A stretch of DNA of 64,000 nucleotides from Thermodesulforhabdus norvegica. GTDB lineage: Bacteria; Desulfobacterota; Syntrophobacteria; Syntrophobacterales; Thermodesulforhabdaceae. The DNA is taken from contig NZ_FOUU01000001.1 in the NCBI RefSeq assembly GCF_900114975.1, positions 248,001 to 312,000 on the forward strand, read 5' to 3'. Both the position numbers and the translations under genes were made by a program. Below, piece by piece: positions 43,285-51,343 of the stretch; positions within the stretch are counted from its first letter, which is position 1; every line of letters begins with the position of its first letter. Under the pieces are notes generated by a model. The model worked only from the letters and a program-made list of their open reading frames with translations. It had not been told where the DNA came from and searched no databases.

Positions 43285-46200
43285 TCAACTTCGAGGAATA
43301 TTGGCTCTCCTGAGTTTGAATTCCTCACGGGCACTGTAAAGCACGGGTACCAGAAGGACGCTCATAAGAGATACAAGCATACCGCCGAAGGTGGGAATGG
43401 CCATGGGGATCATAATATCGGATCCCCGGCCTTTTGACGTGAGAACGGGTAGAAGGGCAAGTATGGTGGTAGCGGACGTCATAAGAGCGGGTCGAATCCT
43501 CCTGACCGCACCCGTTACCGTGGCTTCATGCACGTCTTCAATCGTCCTTATTGTGGTTTCCCTAAAGCTTTCATCAAGGTAGGTGCCCACAATAACTCCG
43601 TTGTCCGTTGCAATTCCGAAAAGGGCTAAAAATCCCACCCATATGGCAACACTTAGGTTTATGGGATGAACGGAAAATAACTCCCTCATGGAAATTCCGA
43701 ATACGGAAAAGTCGAGAAACCAGGGCTGAGCGTAAAGCCACAGAAGAATAAAGCCACCGGACCAGGCAAAAAACACCCCTGTAAAGACAAAGCACGTCGT
43801 GAGCACAGATCTGAACTGAAGATAAAGGATCATGAAAATTATGAAAAGAGCGAGAGGCAAAACAACGGACAGGGTTTTTTGAGCCCTAATCTGATTTTCG
43901 TAATTACCGGCAAAGGTGAAACTTACGCCGGGGGGTATATCGAGTTCTCCGGATTTTATTTTATCGTTCAGGTATTTCCTAGCCTGCTCTACTACATCGA
44001 CTTCTGCGTGGCCGGGTTTCTTGTCAAAGACCACATAGCCAACGAGAAAGGTGTCTTCGCTTTTTATAACCTGAGGTCCCCTTACATAACGGATATGGGC
44101 AAGTTCGCCCAAGGGAATCTGCACGCCATTGGGGGCGGCAACCAAAATGCGTGAAAGGGCTTCAACGGAGTCACGAAGCTCCCGGAGATACCTGACCCTG
44201 ACAGGGTATCGCTCCCTTCCCTCAACGGTCATGGTAATCCACTTTCCGCCAATGGCGGTTTCGACAACATCCTGAACCCGACGGATTGAAATACCGTAGC
44301 GTGCCACCGCGTCTCTGTCTATTACGATCTCGAGATAAGGTTTTCCGACTATTCTATCCGCCACAACGGTAGAGGGTTCAACCGACGGAACCTCTTTAAG
44401 AAATCTTTCGATCTCTAAACCCACCTTTTCAATAGTCTGAAGATCGGGCCCTCTGATTTTAACACCCATCGGAGCCCGCATACCGCTCTGAAGCATCACT
44501 ATTCTCGTGATTATCGGCTGAAGTTTGGGTGCCGAAGTGGTACCGGGAACCCTGGCAGCCTCCACGATAAGATTCCATATGTCGTCGGGATTTTTTACAC
44601 CGGGCCAGGGTTTCCTCCCGGGATTCAGTGCCGGATCCAGTGGTGCTCTCCAGAGTCTGAAGGGCATACCTTTAGGATCGGGAATCAATTCCCCTTTTTC
44701 GTTCCGTTCAAACCTGCCCCTGACGATGTAAGGCTTTCCGTCCGGTGCGGGTAGCGGGTTACCCTTTTCGTCACGGAAATAGTCGGTTTCATCGGGAAAG
44801 AACCTGAAACGGAGGCGACGGCCTTCTTTATCCACAAGATACTCCGGTTTGTAGTTGATAACCGTTTCAATCATCGATATTGGCGCAGGATCGAGAGGCG
44901 ATTCGGCCCGCCCGATCTTTCCGACGACCGTCTCAACCTCGGGAATGGCGGAAATGGCCATGTTCTGTTTCCTTAGAATGTCGTAGGCTTCGCCTATGGA
45001 AGCGTGAGACATGGTGGTTGGCATGAGCAGGTATGAGCCTTCGTCAAGGGGGGGCATAAACTCTTTGCCAAGTCCCGGAAAAGCCCCGGCAATACTCCTC
45101 ACAACCGCGGTTTTCGTCAAAAAGTTGGGCAGCCAGCCGAAAACCCTGTTAAAACCTAACCAAACGGTCCAGCCCAAAACTATTACCAGAACCGAAAGGG
45201 AGACGAATAGAAGTTTATGACGCAGACAAAACCGAAGAAGGGGCTCATAGACCCTGCGAAATATCTGAAGTATGCCGAATATGGTTCCCACCGAAATACC
45301 CACAAAAACCACATTTTTTAGAAGCCCTTTTTCGGGACCCAGTGGTAACCAGTCCCGGGCAAGCAAAATACCCACGACTGCGACAATAAACACATTAACC
45401 AGGATATAAAAAACCCTGAAAATCTTTGCGGGTAAAAGGTTTTCTGCCAGGAAATACAGGCCGGCCACGAAAATCGGCAGAGCCACCCACCAGGGCATGA
45501 AAAAATACATAACAATACCGATTAGAGCGATGAATCCGTAAGTTACCTTCCTCAGGAGATTTACACCGGTTTTATCGTAAGGAGTACGGAATACAGTTAA
45601 CGCCGCCGGAGGGATAATCATAAGTGCAACTATTATCGATGCTATAAGAGCGAAGGTTTTGGTAAAAGCAAGAGGCTTGAAGAGCTTGCCCTCGGGGCCT
45701 ATCATCGTAAAAACAGGTAAAAAGCTAACCACCGTTGTTGCCACCGCCGTAAGAACAGCTCCTCCCACTTCCGAAGATGCCCGATAGATTACGGAAAATC
45801 GACTTTCGCCGGGCTCCATCTGTTCCATGTGACGCAGTATGTTCTCACAGATCACTATTCCCATGTCCACCATGGTTCCTATGGCAATGGCAATGCCCGA
45901 TAGAGCAACAATGTTGGCATCCACTTTAAAGAGCCTCATGGCGATAAAGCACATAAGAACCGCCAGGGGCAGAAGGCTTGATATCAGAATGGAGCTTCTT
46001 ATATGCATAAGCACCAGGAGTATTACCATAACGGTCACGAGAATTTCTTCGTAGAGGGCACGAGAAAGAGTTCCCAGGGTTTCATAGATAAGACCGGTTC
46101 TGTCATAAAATGGGACTATGGTCACCTGGCTGACTGTCCCATCGGGAAGGGTTTTTTTAGGCAGTCCCGGGGCAATCTCTTCAATCTTCTTTTTCACATT

Positions 46201-47169
46201 CTGAATAACCTTAAGAGGGTTTTCTCCATATCTTACTACGACGATCCCCCCGACAACCTCTGTACCTGCTTTATCCAGCACTCCTCTGCGCAATGCCGGC
46301 CCCGTGGTAACATGAGCAACGTCGCCTATCCTTATGGGCGTGCCGTCTCTGGAAGTGATAACCGACTTCTCCAGATCCTCAAGGCTCTTTATGAACCCCA
46401 GACCCCTTATCACATATTCCACGCCGTTGATTTCAATTGTCCTGGCTCCAACATCCAGGTTAGATGCTTTCACGGCCTGAAACACCTGTGGGAGCGTAAC
46501 ACCGTAAGCCCTCAGGGCATCGGGGTCCACGTCAACCTGATATTCCCTGACAAAGCCCCCAATGGATGCAACCTCACTGACTCCATCGGCCGACATAAGG
46601 GCGTATCGGACGTACCAGTCCTGTATGCTACGAAGTTCATCGAGATCCCAGCCTCCGGTGGGATTTCCCTGAGGGTCACGACCCTCAAGGGTGTACCAGA
46701 AAACCTGTCCCAGGGCCGTCGCATCGGGGCCCAGAGCCGGTTTGACACCTTCCGGGAGGGTTCCTTCAGGAAGGCTGTTGAGCTTTTCCAGAATTCTGGA
46801 ACGAGCCCAGTAAAAATCGACATCTTCCTTGAAAATTATGTAGATCGTAGAAAATCCAAACATGGAATAACTGCGAATCGTTTTAACACCGGGAATGCCC
46901 AGAAGTGACACGGTAAGGGGATAGGTTATCTGATCTTCCACATCCTGAGGCGAACGCCCCATCCACTCGGTGAAGACTATTTGCTGATTTTCTCCTATAT
47001 CGGGTATGGCATCTACCGGCACAGGACTTCTCGGTAGCCAGGAAATCTTCCAGTCGAAGGGTGCAACGGCAATACCCCATAGGATAACAAAAAGAGTACA
47101 TACGAAAATAATTAATCTCATTTCCAGACACCAGCGAATCAACCGCCCTATCAATGACTCCTTTGCCAT
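43285..47169 (-). CDS. cusA: Heavy-metal RND efflux pump, CusA/CzcA-like, enlarged
   Basis: 1294 residues, versus about 1050 for CusA. It has the HME-RND N-terminus (PVPVDAIPDIGENQQIVFTEWMGRSPQDVEDQITYPLT), the membrane segment VALSGIAIAIGTMVDMGIVICENILRHM and the C-terminal transmembrane block. Two insertions are visible: extra hydrophobic helices around residues 530-650 in the centre, and a charged periplasmic stretch of about 85 residues (DKEGRRLRFRFFPDET...WPGVKNPDDIW). Met-rich RIVMLQSGMRAPMGVKI corresponds to the CusA substrate region. Likely exports Cu(I)/Ag(I) or another soft metal. It works with the adjacent CusB- and CusC-like proteins. Confidence 0.9.
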   Translation of the reverse strand: MAKESLIGRLIRWCLEMRLIIFVCTLFVILWGIAVAPFDWKISWLPRSPVPVDAIPDIGENQQIVFTEWMGRSPQDVEDQITYPLTVSLLGIPGVKTIRSYSMFGFSTIYIIFKEDVDFYWARSRILEKLNSLPEGTLPEGVKPALGPDATALGQVFWYTLEGRDPQGNPTGGWDLDELRSIQDWYVRYALMSADGVSEVASIGGFVREYQVDVDPDALRAYGVTLPQVFQAVKASNLDVGARTIEINGVEYVIRGLGFIKSLEDLEKSVITSRDGTPIRIGDVAHVTTGPALRRGVLDKAGTEVVGGIVVVRYGENPLKVIQNVKKKIEEIAPGLPKKTLPDGTVSQVTIVPFYDRTGLIYETLGTLSRALYEEILVTVMVILLVLMHIRSSILISSLLPLAVLMCFIAMRLFKVDANIVALSGIAIAIGTMVDMGIVICENILRHMEQMEPGESRFSVIYRASSEVGGAVLTAVATTVVSFLPVFTMIGPEGKLFKPLAFTKTFALIASIIVALMIIPPAALTVFRTPYDKTGVNLLRKVTYGFIALIGIVMYFFMPWWVALPIFVAGLYFLAENLLPAKIFRVFYILVNVFIVAVVGILLARDWLPLGPEKGLLKNVVFVGISVGTIFGILQIFRRVYEPLLRFCLRHKLLFVSLSVLVIVLGWTVWLGFNRVFGWLPNFLTKTAVVRSIAGAFPGLGKEFMPPLDEGSYLLMPTTMSHASIGEAYDILRKQNMAISAIPEVETVVGKIGRAESPLDPAPISMIETVINYKPEYLVDKEGRRLRFRFFPDETDYFRDEKGNPLPAPDGKPYIVRGRFERNEKGELIPDPKGMPFRLWRAPLDPALNPGRKPWPGVKNPDDIWNLIVEAARVPGTTSAPKLQPIITRIVMLQSGMRAPMGVKIRGPDLQTIEKVGLEIERFLKEVPSVEPSTVVADRIVGKPYLEIVIDRDAVARYGISIRRVQDVVETAIGGKWITMTVEGRERYPVRVRYLRELRDSVEALSRILVAAPNGVQIPLGELAHIRYVRGPQVIKSEDTFLVGYVVFDKKPGHAEVDVVEQARKYLNDKIKSGELDIPPGVSFTFAGNYENQIRAQKTLSVVLPLALFIIFMILYLQFRSVLTTCFVFTGVFFAWSGGFILLWLYAQPWFLDFSVFGISMRELFSVHPINLSVAIWVGFLALFGIATDNGVIVGTYLDESFRETTIRTIEDVHEATVTGAVRRIRPALMTSATTILALLPVLTSKGRGSDIMIPMAIPTFGGMLVSLMSVLLVPVLYSAREEFKLRRANIPRS

Positions 47170-47221
47170 ACCGCTCTATCCTCCTGATTGCGGCCAAAAA
47201 GCTTTTCCCCGAGGCAACAAG

Positions 47222-49441
47222 CTAGCGATCCACAGGATCGATCTTAGCTCTGACTTCTCCGCAAGAAGACATAGAAGAACCGAAATAGGGGTTGTGGATC
47301 TCCCTTTCGCTCTGAAACCAGATTGCACCCTTACCGTTCGCAGCCATAGGGCAGAACATCTCATAAAGGGGAACGGACACGGGCTTGAAGGTTCTCACAA
47401 GTTCACCGAAAAGTCTGGAACACTCATCAAACCGCTCTCTTATGCCCGAAATATTGCCCGAAGCAAGCATCGACGAAACATTTTGAGACAATTGCTCCCG
47501 TATCTTCATCCATTTCACATGTACATCACCTTTTAGCAACTCCATAGACGGCCGATCTAGAGCCTCTTTCATGGCCTCCAGTGCATGAATTGCCCTTTTC
47601 TCATCATCTTCCGCCAGGGCTTTCTGCAGGGACAGATACGATTCAACCAGGGGTCTGAGCTGTACTGAAAATTCCTGCGGTACGCCAGGTTCTGTAAGTC
47701 CGCCGTGATCCCGGTGCCCTGGGTGGTGCACACCAAACCGGGTCAGAAGCCTCGCCATGCCGGCCTTAAGTTCCTCAAGAGCCTCAGCCCTTTCCTGAGC
47801 CCTGCGGGCATAGATCGCAACAACCAGATCGTTATGTAACCTCATGGACAATTCGTCCCACATCATCCGGGCGTGGCCCTTCAGTTCTGAACCATCAATT
47901 TTAGAAAGGAGTTCTTCAAGATTCGAAATCTCTTCTTTGATTTCAAGCCACTGTCGCTGGGTAATGCGCGTCGAATCTTCGGGAACTTTCTGAAGTATTC
48001 TGTCGAACCGTGCGGCCAGCTCATGAAGCTTCATGGTAAAGCTTTGCGGTACCTCCATAACAGTGCCCGAACCTTTAGAGGCCTCCGACTTTGGAGCGGA
48101 ACCGCCGCCGTGATGATGCATCATGCCGCCTCCGCCACCTTCCGGGGTCATCATGCTGGGTTTTGCCAGGATCTGAACGGCACTGTCGATCTTGAAATTG
48201 CCCCTGGTTACAACCTTTTCTCCTTCCCTGAGGCCATACCTGACTATGTAGTAATCACCCACCCGGGGTCCCAGAACTATCTCACGACCTTCGTAAGAAT
48301 AAGGTTTGTCGGGAATCTGAACATAAACGACAGCTCGTTTTCCGGTTATCAGTGGAGCCGAGGCGGGGATTACCAGAGGAGGCCTTTTGTCTCCCACGGT
48401 TACTCTTACTTCGGCGTGAGCAAACATCCCCGGAAGCAACCGTCCGTCTGCGTTAGGGACATCAACCCTGATCCTTACCGTGCGGCTCTTTTTTTCAAGC
48501 ACGGGCTGTATAAAAGAAATCCGTCCCGAAAAGACCTCTCCGGGATAAGAGACCGTTTCAAAAGTTACGGTCTCTCCGAGACGCATCCACTGGACGTCCG
48601 ATTCATAGGCATCGAGGAAAAGCCACAACTGAGACAGATCGGCAATGGTATAGATTCGCGTACCCGTCTGGACATAAACTCCTTCGTTTACATGCTTTTC
48701 CACGACGGTCCCACCGATGGGCGCCACTATGGTAATGCGGTCGGAAGGAATACCTCTCGCCAGGACCTCATCGATCTGCTTTTCCGTCAGCCCGTACAGG
48801 CGGAGCTTTTCACGGGCGGAGCGCACGGTAGCCCGCGCCGTATCCCTTATTGCCCTGGTGCTACCGGACTCGACCCTTGAAAGCAACCTCCGGGCCTCTA
48901 TAAGCTCAGCCTCAGCGGCCATGAGTTCCGGGCTATAGAGTACCACCATCGGTTGCCCTTCGGAAACGGTCATACCCGTGAAGTTGACATAGAGTTTTTC
49001 GATACGCCCCGGAACCCAGGCGGTTATGTGAGCCACCCTGCGCTCATCATAGTCCAGAACTCCGAACATTCTTAATGTTACCTGGACTTTTTTCCGTTCA
49101 ACGGGGCTGACCTGGACTTCGGCCAGTTTTTGTGCAACAGGCGACAGGGTTATTTCCCTCAGCGACTCGGGCTTTCCTTCTTTCTCGTCCACAACGGGTA
49201 TAAGATCCATTCCGCATATAGGACACTTGCCGGGAGCCGGAAGCCTTATCTGAGGATGCATGGAGCAGGTCCAGATCTGAGCTTTCTCTCCGGGCGCGGA
49301 ATCGGTTTCCCGCGCAACCGTGCTATTGACTCCCACGACAACGACGGCAATAACCGACAGCGCCAGGAGTAAAGTAAAGATTGTACCGAATACCCTCCCA
49401 CCCTGCCGGTTAACTACCATAAACAACCCGACTCTTTTCAT
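47222..49441 (-). CDS. cusB: RND periplasmic adaptor, CusB-like, with metal-binding domains
   Basis: 739 residues. It starts at ATG 49441, with GAGG 9 nt upstream (a GTG reading begins at 49450). After an N-terminal membrane anchor comes a heavy-metal-binding domain, WTCSMHPQIRLPAPGKCPICGMDLIP (about 60-85). An adaptor core with hairpin and barrel follows (ELIEARRLLSRVES, VVEKHVNEGVYVQTG). A Met/His-rich linker (GGGGMMHHHGGG) leads to a helical region and a C-terminal DUF3347-like domain with MFCPMAANGKGAIW. It links CusA to the CusC-like channel and may deliver metal. Confidence 0.9.
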   Translation of the reverse strand: MKRVGLFMVVNRQGGRVFGTIFTLLLALSVIAVVVVGVNSTVARETDSAPGEKAQIWTCSMHPQIRLPAPGKCPICGMDLIPVVDEKEGKPESLREITLSPVAQKLAEVQVSPVERKKVQVTLRMFGVLDYDERRVAHITAWVPGRIEKLYVNFTGMTVSEGQPMVVLYSPELMAAEAELIEARRLLSRVESGSTRAIRDTARATVRSAREKLRLYGLTEKQIDEVLARGIPSDRITIVAPIGGTVVEKHVNEGVYVQTGTRIYTIADLSQLWLFLDAYESDVQWMRLGETVTFETVSYPGEVFSGRISFIQPVLEKKSRTVRIRVDVPNADGRLLPGMFAHAEVRVTVGDKRPPLVIPASAPLITGKRAVVYVQIPDKPYSYEGREIVLGPRVGDYYIVRYGLREGEKVVTRGNFKIDSAVQILAKPSMMTPEGGGGGMMHHHGGGSAPKSEASKGSGTVMEVPQSFTMKLHELAARFDRILQKVPEDSTRITQRQWLEIKEEISNLEELLSKIDGSELKGHARMMWDELSMRLHNDLVVAIYARRAQERAEALEELKAGMARLLTRFGVHHPGHRDHGGLTEPGVPQEFSVQLRPLVESYLSLQKALAEDDEKRAIHALEAMKEALDRPSMELLKGDVHVKWMKIREQLSQNVSSMLASGNISGIRERFDECSRLFGELVRTFKPVSVPLYEMFCPMAANGKGAIWFQSEREIHNPYFGSSMSSCGEVRAKIDPVDR

Positions 49442-49475
49442 ACCAATCACCTCAGCGCTTCCCGGACGGATCAGA

Positions 49476-49751
49476 TCAATCGGTCGGTGCAGGTTCCAGT
49501 TCCACCCCTTCCTTCTCGAGTTTCTCCATATACATATCGGGGTTCTTCATGAATTCCTGAGGACAGGCAGGACAGCAGAAGTATATGCGCTTCCCCCTGT
49601 AATCTACAAAGTAACTCTTGTTAATGGGACCTCCCATAACAGGGCACTTTTCCTGTGGCCGTCCCTTACCGGCATACGCCATGGGCAATAAAGCCGGCAC
49701 AAAAGCGAGAAGCAAAATCATTGTAAAGACCACTATTTTTATCCTTTTCAT
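49476..49751 (-). CDS. Small exported YHS-domain metal-binding protein
   Basis: 91 residues. Signal peptide is about 1-27. A YHS/TRASH-type domain follows: EKCPVMGGPINKSYFVDYRGKRIYFCCPACPQEFMKNPDMYMEKLE, with its Cys residues set for metal binding. GAGG precedes ATG 49751. It sits between cusB and cusC, so a periplasmic metal-carrier role for the pump is likely. Confidence 0.85.
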   Translation of the reverse strand: MKRIKIVVFTMILLLAFVPALLPMAYAGKGRPQEKCPVMGGPINKSYFVDYRGKRIYFCCPACPQEFMKNPDMYMEKLEKEGVELEPAPTD

Positions 49752-49777
49752 AACAAAAACCTCCCTCACCTGTTTTA

Positions 49778-51169
49778 TTATTTTGATGCCTTATCCACTC
49801 TACGGCCGATAAGGCGCTCATAAGCCGCGAGAGCCTTAGCCGCACCGGCACGGGCCTCTTCAAGGGACAGTTCAAACTCCAGAAGAACCCGCTCCGCATT
49901 TATAACGTCCGAGAAAGTAGCCTCACCCGTTCTCAAATTTTCCAGATTTACCTCAAGAGACTGACGAGCTTTGGGGATCAGGTCGTTGCCGTACAGCCTG
50001 ATTTTTCTTTCAGAGTCCCTCAATCTGTACAAAATGAGCTTAAGTCTTGCAGACAGCAGGTCCAGTGTTTTTTCTCTATCTGCGATAGAAGCTTCATATC
50101 TCGTACGGGCTTCTTTAACCCCTGCTTCAATACGTTCCCACCAGAACGGAAGATTTACGCTTACTCCCACAATTACGGGATCTTTTCCACTTTCCGGCGT
50201 CAATGGATTATCGGCATCACCGGTGTCGATTGCGGTAACCGAAAGGGTAAGGTCGGGGAAATAGAACGTTTTCGCAAGATCCACGCCTTTTTGCGCCAGC
50301 GCCACACGTTTTTCTGCCACCTTAAGATCAGGGCTACTTTCCTCAATAAGCCTTAAGGCATCTCTCTCGTTTATGCTCACGGAACCGACATCGCGCAGTT
50401 CTCCTACCACTACAGGTTCCCACACAGAACGGTGCAACAGTGAGTTGAACTCTGCTTCCAGCGCAGCGATGTAATCTTCCAGCGTTTTCAATCTGTTTTC
50501 CAGCTTTCCCATTTCCGTTTGAAGCTGGGTCAGGTACCCATAGGGGACTATCCCTGCGGAATAGCCTATTTTCAAAGCACTTTCCAGATGTCCAAGCAAG
50601 GCAATGTGATCATTTGTGATATCAACGGCTCTCCTGGTGTAGGCCAGATCATAATAAAGCCTGCTCAGGTCCTCGTAGAGTTTCCACCTTTTAGACTCCA
50701 GCTCCCAGCGCAACGCTTCGGCTTCCAGAAAGGCCGTTTCACCCTTCAGCCTGAGCTTATCGTACCATGGGAAGGTCTGGGCAATTGAGAAGCTCTGGCG
50801 CTGAGGCCCTACACGGGTTTCGACATTTTTTATGTAGTATGCATAGGTAAACCTTGGATCCGGAAGTGATTTCACCTGTGGTATCTTCCACAGTGCAGCC
50901 TTCCATCTTTCAAAAATTGCCCGAAGCTCCCGGTTCCGAAAAGCCGCATAGGTAAAATAGTCGTCGAAGGAAGGATTGGAAGGCAATTGGTAATTTTCGT
51001 TTTGTAAAAACTCTCCTATTCCGGCATCCTCTTCTAACAGCTCGACCATTCCCGGTTCCTCTTTAAAGGGACGGCCCGTGTATCCACATCCACAGATATT
51101 AAAGAAAAATGCACATATAAGCGGAATTACCACCGGATGATAAAGATTACCTGCCCGGTATTTTCGCAT
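49778..51169 (-). CDS. cusC: TolC-family outer-membrane channel, CusC-like
   Basis: 463 residues. The signal sequence is probably lipidated: FNICGCGYTG contains candidate acceptor Cys. Long helices of the TolC fold follow (WELESKRWKLYEDLSRLYYDLAYTRRAVDITNDHIALLGHLE; LENLRTGEATFSDVINAERVLLEFELSLEEARAGAAKALAAYERL). It is the first gene of the efflux operon. CGGAG lies 6 nt before the ATG, and a sigma-54 promoter lies 46-62 nt upstream. Confidence 0.88.
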   Translation of the reverse strand: MRKYRAGNLYHPVVIPLICAFFFNICGCGYTGRPFKEEPGMVELLEEDAGIGEFLQNENYQLPSNPSFDDYFTYAAFRNRELRAIFERWKAALWKIPQVKSLPDPRFTYAYYIKNVETRVGPQRQSFSIAQTFPWYDKLRLKGETAFLEAEALRWELESKRWKLYEDLSRLYYDLAYTRRAVDITNDHIALLGHLESALKIGYSAGIVPYGYLTQLQTEMGKLENRLKTLEDYIAALEAEFNSLLHRSVWEPVVVGELRDVGSVSINERDALRLIEESSPDLKVAEKRVALAQKGVDLAKTFYFPDLTLSVTAIDTGDADNPLTPESGKDPVIVGVSVNLPFWWERIEAGVKEARTRYEASIADREKTLDLLSARLKLILYRLRDSERKIRLYGNDLIPKARQSLEVNLENLRTGEATFSDVINAERVLLEFELSLEEARAGAAKALAAYERLIGRRVDKASK

Positions 51170-51214
51170 GTTATACTCCGTTCAATGTCAGAGTCCCCAA
51201 TTCCATCCCCGATA

Positions 51215-51231
51215 AAGCATAAACTATGCCA
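51215..51231 (-). promoter_or_regulatory. Sigma-54 promoter of the cus-zra operon
   Basis: The minus strand reads TGGCATAGTTTATGCTT, with the -24 GG and -12 GC separated by exactly 10 nt, close to the TGGCAC-N5-TTGCT consensus. It is about 46 nt upstream of the cusC start codon. Confidence 0.75.
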
Positions 51232-51302
51232 TATTGCTAACGTTCTGTTTTCAGGTAACCTTCACTAAAAAGGACCCACACTGTCGTTAATCGGCTGAGT
51301 AA

Positions 51303-51343
51303 ATTTTACCCAGAGCGGGTAAAATGCAGATGGGTAAATTTTA
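51303..51343. promoter_or_regulatory. Dyad and half-site, probable upstream activating sequence
   Basis: ATTTTACCC-agagc-GGGTAAAAT (51303-51325) is a perfect 9-bp inverted repeat. A further half-site, GGGTAAATTTTA, begins at 51332. The dyad is centred about 85 nt upstream of the -24 element, a usual distance for a sigma-54 activator. The dyad could alternatively be a weak terminator for the 51341-53647 gene. Confidence 0.6.

Noticed and set aside
46003-46908. 301-residue open frame opposite cusA, and a 315-residue frame opposite gdhA (54116-55063)
   Set aside because: Both are antisense to strongly conserved genes and show no recognisable protein pattern.
51303-51325. Treating the dyad as only a terminator of the 51341-53647 gene
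   Set aside because: There is no U-run after it, and a third half-site lies nearby; a binding site is the better reading, though the terminator is not excluded.
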